Origin: Comamonadaceae bacterium
GTDB lineage: Bacteria; Pseudomonadota; Gammaproteobacteria; Burkholderiales; Burkholderiaceae_C
Direction of reading: 5' to 3'
DNA: 64,000 nt
Assembly (NCBI GenBank): GCA_947451385.1
Contig: CANFYZ010000002.1
Span: forward strand, 46,515-110,514
In this document: piece after piece, positions 9,633-18,040 of the stretch
Layout of the letters: each line of letters starts with the position of its first letter
Numbering within the stretch: position 1 is the stretch's first letter
Notes under the pieces: generated by a model
Seen by the model: the letters and a program-made list of their open reading frames with translations, nothing else
Told to the model about the DNA's origin: nothing
Databases searched by the model: none
Made by a program: the position numbers and the translations under genes

Positions 9633-10445
9633 TTAAACGACGCTCATTCCTTTATTGAACATGTAGACCGCCAGAAACACCAAAAAGAACGCAAACACTC
9701 TTTTGAGTTTCTTCACTGGGAGTCGGTGCGCAGCACGGGCCCCAAAGGGCGCTGTGACCACGCTGAAGCAGGCAATCACCAACATGCCAGGCAACCAGAT
9801 ATAGCCAAAGGCGCCTGGGGGCAGGTTGTCCAGTTTCAGGCCGCTGATGACAAAGCCGGTCACATTGGCCAGCGCAATGGGAAAACCCAGGGCGGCGCTG
9901 GTGCCAATGGCGTTGTGGATGGCCACGTTGCACCAAGTCATCAAGGGGACGCTGACGAACGCACCGCCTGCCCCCACCAAGCCAGACAACATGCCAATCA
10001 GACCCCCCATGCCCAATTGACCCGCAAAACCTGGCATTTGACGCGAAGGTTTGGGTTTCTTGTCCATGAACATTTGAAAGGAAGAGTAGGAGACAAATAC
10101 CCCAAACAAAATCGCCAAAGTGGCGCCCTTGACCGCGACAAAAATCCACAAGCTGGCCAAGGCACTGCCCAAGACGATGCCAGGGGCCAAACCTTTCACC
10201 AAATCCCAACGTACAGCGCCGAGTTTGTGGTGGGTGCGGACGCTGGAAATGGAGGTGAACAAAATGGTGGACATCGAAGTGACAATGCCCATCTTGATGG
10301 ACAAGTCTTCGGCCACGCCCATGTTGGTCAGCATAAAACTCAGCACGGGCACCATCAGCAACCCGCCGCCCAAACCCAACAAGCCCGCCATGAAACCCAC
10401 CACGGCCCCTGTCAGGCCCAGCTCAAAAAATATATGAGCTTCCAT
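9633..10445 (-). CDS. TauE/SafE family sulfite/anion permease
   Basis: GFMAGLLGLGGGLLMVPVL and GLVGAGGAFVSVPLM repeats typical of TauE/SafE. Confidence 0.88.
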   Translation of the reverse strand: MEAHIFFELGLTGAVVGFMAGLLGLGGGLLMVPVLSFMLTNMGVAEDLSIKMGIVTSMSTILFTSISSVRTHHKLGAVRWDLVKGLAPGIVLGSALASLWIFVAVKGATLAILFGVFVSYSSFQMFMDKKPKPSRQMPGFAGQLGMGGLIGMLSGLVGAGGAFVSVPLMTWCNVAIHNAIGTSAALGFPIALANVTGFVISGLKLDNLPPGAFGYIWLPGMLVIACFSVVTAPFGARAAHRLPVKKLKRVFAFFLVFLAVYMFNKGMSVV

Positions 10446-10450
10446 GGGGC

Positions 10451-11968
10451 TTAAGCCAGACCGAGCTTTTGTGCCATGCCAATGCGTTGTAATTTTCCGG
10501 TGGCCCCTTTGGGGATTTCGTCCATCAGCAGCACTTTGCGCGGAACTTTGAAATCGGCCAAACGTGTCGCCGTGTAGTCGCGCAGCTCTTTCTCTGTCGC
10601 TGTCATGCCTTCTCGCAGAACGACGGCAGCGCCCACTTCTTCTCCCAATTTGTCATGGGGAATGCCAAAGCAAACCACCTGCGCCACAGCAGGATGGTCC
10701 ATCAAGACTTCGTCCACTTCGCGGGGACTGATCTTTTCGCCGCCGCGGTTGATGATTTCTTTGAGGCGGCCCGTGATGCTCACGTAGCCTTCAGTGTCCA
10801 TGACCCCTTGGTCACCGGTTCTGAACCAGCCATGCGTGAAGGCTTCGGCGTTGGCTTTCTCGTTGTTCTCATAACCGGGCGTCACGTTGCTGCCGCGAAT
10901 CACAATTTCACCTGTGCTCCCTGCGGGCAATAACTCACCTTCGGCGCTCATGATGGCAATTTCAGGACCCGCAGCCATGCCCACAGTGCCAGGCTTTCGT
11001 TGGCCGGGCGGCAGCGGGTTGCAAGCCATTTGGTGGGCGGCTTCGGTCATGCCATAGGCTTCAATTACTGGCGCATTGAAGGTGGCTTCGAGCTCGGCCA
11101 AAACCTGGGGTGGCAAGGAAGACGAGGACGAGCGAATGAACCGCAATGGCACTCTGGCAATCACCTCTTTGTTATTGGCCGAGCGGGACAAAATCGCCTG
11201 GTGCATGGTGGGCACAGCGGTGTACCAAGTCGGCTTGACTTCGTCCATCAGGCTGAAGAACTTCAATGCATTGAAGCCACTGGTGCAATAGACCTCACCG
11301 CCTTGCGACAGTGGCGCGAGAATGCCGGCAATCAAGCCGTGGATGTGAAAAAGTGGCATCACATTCAAACCGCGATCCGAACTGCTGAAGCGCGTGCTGT
11401 GCGCAATGTTTTGAGCTGAGGCACTCACGTTGCGGTGGGTCAGTGGCACGATTTTGGGGCGAGAGGTGGTGCCCGAAGTGTGCAGGACCAAAGCCACGTC
11501 GTCAGCCTGGGCTTCGCCAGGCGCCTGGGCCGCCTTGGGAGCGAGGCCATGCATGTTCAACGTGAAAGAGCCAGCGCCCAATGTGGGCGTGGGCTCCAGC
11601 TCGATCAGGGCAATGCCCATCTTGGCTGCGACTGCAACGGCGGGGCTGCTCGAGCCTTTTTCTACCACCAAGGCTTTCGCATTCAAGTCGTTCAAATAAA
11701 ACTCAAACTCATCGGCTCGGTAGCTCGGGTTCAAAGGCGCCGATGTACAGCAACAAGCCACGGTGACGAAACTGGCGGCCATTTCTGCGCTGTTCGGCAA
11801 CACCAGTGCCACACGATCGTTGCGACCAATGCCCACTTGGTTGAACTCTTTTTGGACGTAAAGACTGAGCTTTCGCAATGCCGAATAAGTGAGCGGGGCA
11901 CTGTTGGAAGCCGTCAAACAAACAGATTCGGCATCTCCAGCCGCCAAGAGTTCTATTAGGGTTTTCAT
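10451..11968 (-). CDS. AMP-dependent acyl-CoA synthetase/ligase
   Basis: AMP-binding motif LVLHTSGTTSRPKIVPLTHRN; GWFRTGDQGVMDTEGYVSITGRLKEIINRGGEKISPREVD; C-terminal PKGATGKLQR. Confidence 0.93.
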   Translation of the reverse strand: MKTLIELLAAGDAESVCLTASNSAPLTYSALRKLSLYVQKEFNQVGIGRNDRVALVLPNSAEMAASFVTVACCCTSAPLNPSYRADEFEFYLNDLNAKALVVEKGSSSPAVAVAAKMGIALIELEPTPTLGAGSFTLNMHGLAPKAAQAPGEAQADDVALVLHTSGTTSRPKIVPLTHRNVSASAQNIAHSTRFSSSDRGLNVMPLFHIHGLIAGILAPLSQGGEVYCTSGFNALKFFSLMDEVKPTWYTAVPTMHQAILSRSANNKEVIARVPLRFIRSSSSSLPPQVLAELEATFNAPVIEAYGMTEAAHQMACNPLPPGQRKPGTVGMAAGPEIAIMSAEGELLPAGSTGEIVIRGSNVTPGYENNEKANAEAFTHGWFRTGDQGVMDTEGYVSITGRLKEIINRGGEKISPREVDEVLMDHPAVAQVVCFGIPHDKLGEEVGAAVVLREGMTATEKELRDYTATRLADFKVPRKVLLMDEIPKGATGKLQRIGMAQKLGLA

Positions 11969-12073
11969 TAGTATGGGGGTGAAAAAGGTTGTTTAAGGAA
12001 AATAAGGCTCGACAAAAACCGGGTCATTCTATTACGATACTGTGACGTTTGCAAAATTACTAAGGAGTTTATT

Positions 12074-13087
12074 TTGAAAAATCATCAGTCGATGTATCTC
12101 TGTACAGCTGCCTTGGTGATGGGCGGCGTGTTGTTCAGTGGCCCCACCTTTGCCCAGTCCAGCTGGGAGCCAAGCAAAAGCGTTGAATTCATCGTGCCCG
12201 CTGGCACGGGGGGCGGCGCTGATCAAATGGCTCGTTTTCTTCAGGGTGTGATTACCAAGAACAAACTCATGTCACAACCCTTGGTGGTGGTGAACAAAGC
12301 GGGTGGTGCCGGTGCCGAGGGTTTTTTGGATGCCAAAGGCTCGCGCCCAGACGGTCACAAAATCATCATCACACTGTCAAATTTATTCACAACCCCGCTC
12401 GCAACAGGGGTGCCCTTCAATTGGAAGGACCTGACACCCGTTTCCATGCTGGCCTTGGATGAATTTGTGCTTTGGGTGAATGCCGAGTCGCCGTACAAAA
12501 CTGTCTCCGACTTCACCAAGGCGGTGAAGCAAGGCGAATCTGGCAAATTCAAAATGGGGGGTACAGGCTCCAAACAAGAGGACCAGATCATCACCGTGGC
12601 GATTGAAAAAGCCACTGACAAAAAAATGACCTACATCCCTTTCAAAGGCGGCGGCGATGTGGCGGTTCAACTGGTCGGTAAGCACATTGACGCGACTGTG
12701 AACAACCCCATTGAAGCGGTGGCCCATTGGAAAGGCGGTACTTTGAGAGCCTTGTGTGTGTTTGACGCACAGGTGATGCCTTACCCCAAAAAAATCACCC
12801 CCACACAATCTTGGAAAGACATTCCAACCTGCAAATCGCAAGGCCTCGATGTGGAGTACTTGATGCTGCGCGGCATTTTCATGGCGCCTAAGTCGACGCC
12901 AGCGCAAGTGGCCTACTACAACGACGTTTTCCAGAAAGTTCGCCAACTTCCTGAATGGAAAGAATTCATGGAGACCGGTGCTTTCAAGGACACCTTCTTG
13001 AAAGGTCAAGAGTTTCAAGATTGGCTGCTGAAAGCCGAGGTGGAGCATTTCCGCCTGATGCGCGAAGCTGGTTTCTTGGCCAAATAA
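12074..13087 (+). CDS. tctC: Tripartite tricarboxylate transporter substrate-binding protein (TctC/Bug family)
   Basis: Signal peptide then VEFIVPAGTGGGADQMARF; followed by TctB and TctA; TTG start. Confidence 0.9.
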   Translation: MKNHQSMYLCTAALVMGGVLFSGPTFAQSSWEPSKSVEFIVPAGTGGGADQMARFLQGVITKNKLMSQPLVVVNKAGGAGAEGFLDAKGSRPDGHKIIITLSNLFTTPLATGVPFNWKDLTPVSMLALDEFVLWVNAESPYKTVSDFTKAVKQGESGKFKMGGTGSKQEDQIITVAIEKATDKKMTYIPFKGGGDVAVQLVGKHIDATVNNPIEAVAHWKGGTLRALCVFDAQVMPYPKKITPTQSWKDIPTCKSQGLDVEYLMLRGIFMAPKSTPAQVAYYNDVFQKVRQLPEWKEFMETGAFKDTFLKGQEFQDWLLKAEVEHFRLMREAGFLAK

Positions 13088-13107
13088 GTACGTTGAAGGG
13101 ACGCATC

Positions 13108-13605
13108 ATGAAATCGGGTTCACACCTGCAAATGCGGTGGATGGAGTTGTTGGTGGCGGCCTGCTTTGTGGGGGCGGGCTTGTTGGTGATCACAGACAGC
13201 ATGCGAGTGGGGAACGCCTGGGGCAGCGATGGCCCTGAGCCAGGCTACTTTCCCTTTTACATTGGTTGCCTCATGTTGGGCGGCGCCGCGTGGGTTATTT
13301 TGCAAACCCTGCTGGCTTGGAAACAAGACGATGGCCAAGAGGTTTTTGCCGAAAATCATGAATTCAATTTGATGTTGCTCATGCTGGTGCCGACGACCGT
13401 GTTCACGGCCGCCATCTTTGTCATGGGAATCTATGTGGCCTCTCTTATTTTCATTGCGGCCTTCATGGTCTGGCAAGGAAAGTACAGCTACTTCAAATCC
13501 ATCGCGGTAGGTGCGAGCATCAGCGCAGCGTTGTTTGTCTTATTTGAAATTTGGTTTTTGTTGCCATTGCCCAAAGGCATGCTTGAAACTTGGTTGGGCT
13601 ACTGA
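13108..13605 (+). CDS. tctB: Tripartite tricarboxylate transporter TctB family protein
   Basis: About 165 aa, four hydrophobic segments, GPEPGYFPF motif; between TctC and TctA. Confidence 0.88.
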   Translation: MKSGSHLQMRWMELLVAACFVGAGLLVITDSMRVGNAWGSDGPEPGYFPFYIGCLMLGGAAWVILQTLLAWKQDDGQEVFAENHEFNLMLLMLVPTTVFTAAIFVMGIYVASLIFIAAFMVWQGKYSYFKSIAVGASISAALFVLFEIWFLLPLPKGMLETWLGY

Positions 13606-13607
13606 AC

Positions 13608-15098
13608 ATGGAAGAACTCAATAACCTGTTCCAGGGCTTTGCAGTCGCTTTGACTGTGCCCAACATGGGCTTCATGCTGATTGGTATCTTTTTGGGCGTG
13701 CTGATTGGTGTCTTGCCCGGTTTGGGCGGTGCCAATGGCGTGGCCATTCTGTTGCCACTGACCTTTGGCATGTCGCCCACTTCGGCCATCATCATGTTGT
13801 CCTGCATCTATTGGGGTGCCTTGTTTGGGGGGGCGATTACTTCCATCTTGTTCAATATTCCGGGAGAGCCGTGGTCCGTGGCGACCACTTTTGACGGCTA
13901 CCCGATGGCACAAAAGGGCCGCGCCGCCCAAGCTTTGACAGCCGCCTTCACGTCCTCATTTGTGGGCGCCTTGGTCGCCGTGTTGATGGTGACCTTTTTG
14001 GCCCCCTTGGTCGCCAAATTTGCGCTGCACTTCGGACCGCCAGAATTCTTTGCCGTCCAATTGCTGACCTTTGCAAGTTTCATTGGCATGAGCAAAGAAC
14101 CTCCCGTTAAAACCTTGATGGCCATGATGTTGGGTTTTGCATTGGCGGCCGTGGGGTTGGACAGTGTGACCGGCACTTTGCGAATGACATTCGGTCAAGA
14201 AAGTTTGCTGCAAGGCTTTGACTTTTTGGTGGCCGTGATTGGGCTTTTTGGCGTGGGCGAAATTTTGCTCACCATGGAAGAAGGCCTTGCCTTCAAAGGC
14301 CAGAAGGGCCGAATCAGTCTCAGGGATGTGCTCGATACCTGGAAAGAACTTCCCAAATATTGGGCCACGTCCTTGCGCGCTTGTTTGATTGGTTGCTGGA
14401 TGGGCATCACCCCCGGCGGTGCCACGCCGGCCTCGTTCATGAGCTACGGCATGGCCAAACGCATCTCCAAACATCCTGAAGATTTTGGCAAGGGCGCAAT
14501 CGAAGGGGTGATTGCTCCTGAGACCGCCGCGCATGCGGCGGGAACAAGTGCGTTGCTGCCGATGCTCACATTGGGGATTCCCGGCTCACCCACCGCCGCC
14601 GTGTTACTCGGTGGATTGTTGATCTGGGGGCTGCAACCGGGTCCTTTGCTGTTCACCGAGCAAAAGGATTTTGTCTGGGGTTTGATTGCCTCGATGTATT
14701 TGGGCAATATTGCCGGCTTGATCGTGGTCTTGACCACCGTGCCTTGGTGGGCGGCCATCTTGAGAATACCGTTTTCGATCATCGCACCCGTGATTGTGGT
14801 GATTTGTGCGGTCGGTGCCTACACGGTGCATGGCCACCTGCTGGATGTGGCTTTGATGGTTGTTTTCGGCGTGATGGGCTATGCGTTTAAAAAGCTCAAA
14901 TATCCCTTAGCGCCCTTGGTTTTGGCCTTGGTTTTGGGGGACATGGCCGAAAGCAGTTTCAGGCAATCCATGCTCATCTCCAAAGGCCAGTTGGACATAT
15001 TTGTTGCCACCCCGTTGGCCGGCTCCATCACTGGCTTGGCGTTGATCATGCTCTTTTGGCCTGTACTGGGCCTCTTGAAAAAGCTCAGTCGAGACTGA
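13608..15098 (+). CDS. tctA: Tripartite tricarboxylate transporter permease TctA
   Basis: GVLIGVLPGLGGANGVAILLPLTFGM and TLGIPGSPTAAVLLGGLLIWGLQPGP. Confidence 0.95.
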   Translation: MEELNNLFQGFAVALTVPNMGFMLIGIFLGVLIGVLPGLGGANGVAILLPLTFGMSPTSAIIMLSCIYWGALFGGAITSILFNIPGEPWSVATTFDGYPMAQKGRAAQALTAAFTSSFVGALVAVLMVTFLAPLVAKFALHFGPPEFFAVQLLTFASFIGMSKEPPVKTLMAMMLGFALAAVGLDSVTGTLRMTFGQESLLQGFDFLVAVIGLFGVGEILLTMEEGLAFKGQKGRISLRDVLDTWKELPKYWATSLRACLIGCWMGITPGGATPASFMSYGMAKRISKHPEDFGKGAIEGVIAPETAAHAAGTSALLPMLTLGIPGSPTAAVLLGGLLIWGLQPGPLLFTEQKDFVWGLIASMYLGNIAGLIVVLTTVPWWAAILRIPFSIIAPVIVVICAVGAYTVHGHLLDVALMVVFGVMGYAFKKLKYPLAPLVLALVLGDMAESSFRQSMLISKGQLDIFVATPLAGSITGLALIMLFWPVLGLLKKLSRD

Positions 15099-16089
15099 GC
15101 CCTTTGGCTTTTCTCAAGACGCTCTGCTCGAGCAATCGGGTCAGAGCGTAAACCGAGTCGAGGGTCGGGGTGGGCATGTCGCAAATTTTGCCCAGTTCAA
15201 TCACGCTCCCCAAGAGGGCCTCTAACTCCAAGGCTTTGCCATGTTCAATGTCTTGCAGCATGGATGTTTTGTGGGCACCCACAGCCTGTGCGCCAGCAAT
15301 GCGTTTGTCGATGCTGATTTTGAATTGAACCCCTAGCTTTTCTCCCACCCTTTGCGCTTCCGCCATCATGCGCGCAGCCAAATTGCGTGTGAGATCAAAA
15401 TTACAAATGTCTTCCAGGGTGGCGTGGGTCAGTGCGGACACGGGGTTGAAGGTGAGGTTGCCCCACAGCTTGACCCACAACTCACTGCGAATATCGGTGG
15501 AGACGGGTGTTTTGAATCCCGCCGCAATCATGGCCTGCGCCAAGGCTGTGACGCGTTCTGATTTCTCGCCGCTGGGCTCGCCCAGGGTAAAACGGTTGCC
15601 TTCAATGAGTTTGACAACGCCCGGGGCAATCAACTCGGCGGCGGGGTAGACCACCGCACCGATCACTCTTTGCGGGCCAATGTGCTGCCACTGTGCGCCA
15701 CCAGGATCAATGGAACTCAATGGGCGGTTTTGATAGTCACCGACCAGGTTGTAAAAGTACCACCAAGGAACACCGTTTTGGAGGGTGACCACGGCGGTCG
15801 TGTCATGACACAGTCGCCCAATTTGTTCGGCCACAGGGCTGACCTGGTGCGACTTCATGGTTAAAAAGACATAGTCGTGCGGCGTCGCTTCGTCAATGGT
15901 GCAAGCCTTCACCTGGGGGGCGTGGAGTGAAGTACCGTCTTCTAAGACGAGTGACATGCCATTGGCTTGAATGGCTTTGAGGTTCTCGCCACGCGCGATG
16001 AATGTGACGTTGCAACCTGACAAGGCCAGCTTCACGCCGAGGTAACCCCCGATGGCACCGGCGCCCACAATGGCAATATTCAAACTCAT
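15085..16089 (-). CDS. 2-dehydropantoate 2-reductase family protein (PanE/ApbA-like)
   Basis: Rossmann motif IAIVGAGAIGGYLGVKLALSG; KLWGNLTFNPVSALT. Confidence 0.88.
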   Translation of the reverse strand: MSLNIAIVGAGAIGGYLGVKLALSGCNVTFIARGENLKAIQANGMSLVLEDGTSLHAPQVKACTIDEATPHDYVFLTMKSHQVSPVAEQIGRLCHDTTAVVTLQNGVPWWYFYNLVGDYQNRPLSSIDPGGAQWQHIGPQRVIGAVVYPAAELIAPGVVKLIEGNRFTLGEPSGEKSERVTALAQAMIAAGFKTPVSTDIRSELWVKLWGNLTFNPVSALTHATLEDICNFDLTRNLAARMMAEAQRVGEKLGVQFKISIDKRIAGAQAVGAHKTSMLQDIEHGKALELEALLGSVIELGKICDMPTPTLDSVYALTRLLEQSVLRKAKGLSLD

Positions 16090-16859
16090 GCTGTTTCTTT
16101 CATAGTGTTCGACAGGGTGCCAATGCCTTCAATCGAGACTTCGACAACGGCGTCATTTTGCCAAGGCATGGCCCCGAGCGAGGTGCCACAGGAAATAATG
16201 TCACCCGCCTCCAAAGTCATGCCTCTGGACAATTTGGCCACCAATTCTTGCGGTGAAAAAAACATGTCGGTCACCGGGTAATTCTGGCGTTCTCGTCCGT
16301 TGACTTTGGCGCTCACCATGGCTTTTGTGCAATCCAAGTCGGTTTCAATCCAAGGGCCGAAAGGGGTAAAGCCATCAAAATTTTTGGCGCGAGTCCATTG
16401 CTCAAAACTGCTGTCGGATCGAAGTAACTCAATCGCAGTGACGTCGTTGACGCAGGTGAATCCAAAAATATGTTGATCGGCATCTTCGACAGGAATATCG
16501 CGTCCCCGGCGTCCAATGACAATGCCCAACTCCGCCTCGTAAACCACCCGGCCGATATCGGGTACGGGCCGAATCACAGCTTGAAGATGGTGTGAATAAG
16601 AATTAGGCGATTTGAGAAAATAAAGCGGTTCTGAAGGCGCACTCCAGCCGTTCTTTTCTGCTGCAGCTTTGAAATTATTCCAAAGCGCGATCACTTTACC
16701 GGGATGGCAAGGCGCCAGTAGCTCCACTTCCGACAGCGGCAAGGTGTCGCCCGTCGGTTGGGGGTTTTCGAACATCTGGCCTGTATGGAGATGGACGGTA
16801 TCACCCACCAGTTGACCCAGGCCAACGCGGCCTTGGTGAGCGAAACGTAGCCACTTCAT
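16086..16859 (-). CDS. Fumarylacetoacetate hydrolase family protein
   Basis: YEAELGIVIGRRGRDI, GFTCVNDVTAIELL, FDGFTPFGPWI; start set at MKWLRFAHQGRVGLG; ATGA overlap with the PanE-like gene. Confidence 0.9.
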   Translation of the reverse strand: MKWLRFAHQGRVGLGQLVGDTVHLHTGQMFENPQPTGDTLPLSEVELLAPCHPGKVIALWNNFKAAAEKNGWSAPSEPLYFLKSPNSYSHHLQAVIRPVPDIGRVVYEAELGIVIGRRGRDIPVEDADQHIFGFTCVNDVTAIELLRSDSSFEQWTRAKNFDGFTPFGPWIETDLDCTKAMVSAKVNGRERQNYPVTDMFFSPQELVAKLSRGMTLEAGDIISCGTSLGAMPWQNDAVVEVSIEGIGTLSNTMKETA

Positions 16860-16899
16860 GCGGTTTCTCCTACCGGCTAATTCAAAAATTTTTTGGAAA

Positions 16900-17078
16900 A
16901 GGTGTCTGCAGTGCCACCGGACCCTCATCCTGAACCGGGGGTTCAGGTGGGCGAGGGCAGACTGACGTTGGGTTCGTCTGACGCGAGACGATCACGCTCA
17001 CCAGTCGATGTACCAAGCCCGAGCTCAATGAGCATTGGTTCAAGGAAATATAAAGCCCAGCATGCACTGCAGACCGGG
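16900..17078 (-). ncRNA. ssrS: 6S RNA
   Basis: Directly downstream of zapA on the same strand; about 175 nt; perfect 11-bp terminal helix (GTCTGCAGTGC 16904-16914 with GCACTGCAGAC 17064-17074); internal hairpin CCTGAACC-ggg-GGTTCAGG (16929-16947); TACAAT -10-like element just upstream on the minus strand. Confidence 0.8.
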
Positions 17079-17115
17079 TGAATTGTAGGCCAAATGGTCT
17101 GTTTGGCGGTGTCGC

Positions 17116-17457
17116 TTAAATCAATTGACCGTCACGGCCCAGGGTCTGGTCAAGGCGCTGCAACAACTGGTTCAGGCGTTCTGAATCCGTGTCAGACAGG
17201 GGCGCGGGTGGGGCGGCGGGGGAGAGGGTGTTGGGCAAAACCTCGGTGTTCGCTGACGCATTGGCATCGAAGGCCAAGTTCAAGGCCGCCAATACCGCAA
17301 TGCGGTCGCGCGCCTTGATTTTGCCGGCGTCGCGGATCTTGCACATGGCCGCATCCACCTTGCTGACGGCCGCCAACAACTGCGGCTCGCCGCCCTCGGG
17401 GCAACCCAGCAGATAGCTTTGGCCCATGATTTGGACTTCCAATTGCTTTGAACTCAT
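17116..17457 (-). CDS. zapA: Cell division protein ZapA
   Basis: KQLEVQIMGQSYLLGCPEGGEPQLLAAVSKVDAAM typical ZapA N-terminus. Confidence 0.9.
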   Translation of the reverse strand: MSSKQLEVQIMGQSYLLGCPEGGEPQLLAAVSKVDAAMCKIRDAGKIKARDRIAVLAALNLAFDANASANTEVLPNTLSPAAPPAPLSDTDSERLNQLLQRLDQTLGRDGQLI

Positions 17458-17684
17458 GGCGCGGCATCCGGTGCAGAAGGGGCGGGCAAGCGCTCGATCA
17501 GGCTGTCAATCCGTGCGCGGGCAGCTGCCAGCCGGGACTTCAGCAAATCGCGCTCTTGGGACAGGGCAGATACTTGCTGACGCAGCAACTCATTGGTGCG
17601 AGTCAGCTCCTCGTGGCGCAGCAACAGGTGCTCAACACGTTCCGCAATCAGGTCGATGGTGTGATGGTTTGTCATGGCCGACAA
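17454..17684 (-). CDS. Short coiled-coil (ZapB/DUF904-like) protein
   Basis: 76 aa leucine-rich coiled coil overlapping the zapA start by 4 nt. Confidence 0.75.
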   Translation of the reverse strand: MSAMTNHHTIDLIAERVEHLLLRHEELTRTNELLRQQVSALSQERDLLKSRLAAARARIDSLIERLPAPSAPDAAP

Positions 17685-17734
17685 AAAGTGAATCGCTCTA
17701 TTGTAGGGTTGAAGACAGGTTCAAACTTACAATC

Positions 17735-17962
17735 TGGGTTGTTGGTGCTCGCGGCGTGGTTCACAGGCCGCAGTTCAACGGGAAGCAGGAGGGTGGCGTC
17801 GCTCGCACGACGCCGTCTAACCTGCGCTGCCCCCGCAACGGTCAAGCGGACGAACTTCTTGCAAGTTCCGTCTCTGTCAACATGCCACTGGTCGCCTTGA
17901 ACAAGCGATTGGGAAGGCGACAGAGGTTGTCTCCGCCAGCCCGGATACCGGCCAACAAGGTG
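17735..17962 (+). promoter_or_regulatory. Cobalamin (AdoCbl) riboswitch
   Basis: GTTGGTGC...GGGAAGCAGGAGGGTGGCG...CTGCGCTGCCCCCGCAACGGTC...GCCACTGG...GGGAAGGCGACAG...CCAGCCCGGATACCGGCC, the canonical series of cobalamin riboswitch elements; followed by btuB; boundaries approximate. Confidence 0.93.
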
Positions 17963-17983
17963 ACACGCCCGCAAGGGCGTGTC
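17962..17983 (+). promoter_or_regulatory. Hairpin with 9-bp stem and GCAA loop after the riboswitch (GACACGCCC-GCAA-GGGCGTGTC)
   Basis: Perfect inverted repeat between riboswitch core and btuB start; no following U-tract. Confidence 0.6.
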
Positions 17984-18040
17984 GTGAAGCCCAAGCACTG
18001 TCGGGGAAGGCGGTGAGGGTGTTTGTCTTGTCTGTTGCTG

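Noticed and set aside
9453-10454. 333-aa plus-strand ORF
   Set aside because: Antisense of the TauE/SafE gene at 9633-10445, which has clear family motifs.
15085-16089. Naming the reductase panE
   Set aside because: Family membership is clear but the context is a transport/catabolic cluster, so a pantothenate role is unsupported.
16882-17081. Short ORFs on both strands (61-62 aa)
   Set aside because: Coincide with the 6S RNA candidate; no RBS or family similarity.
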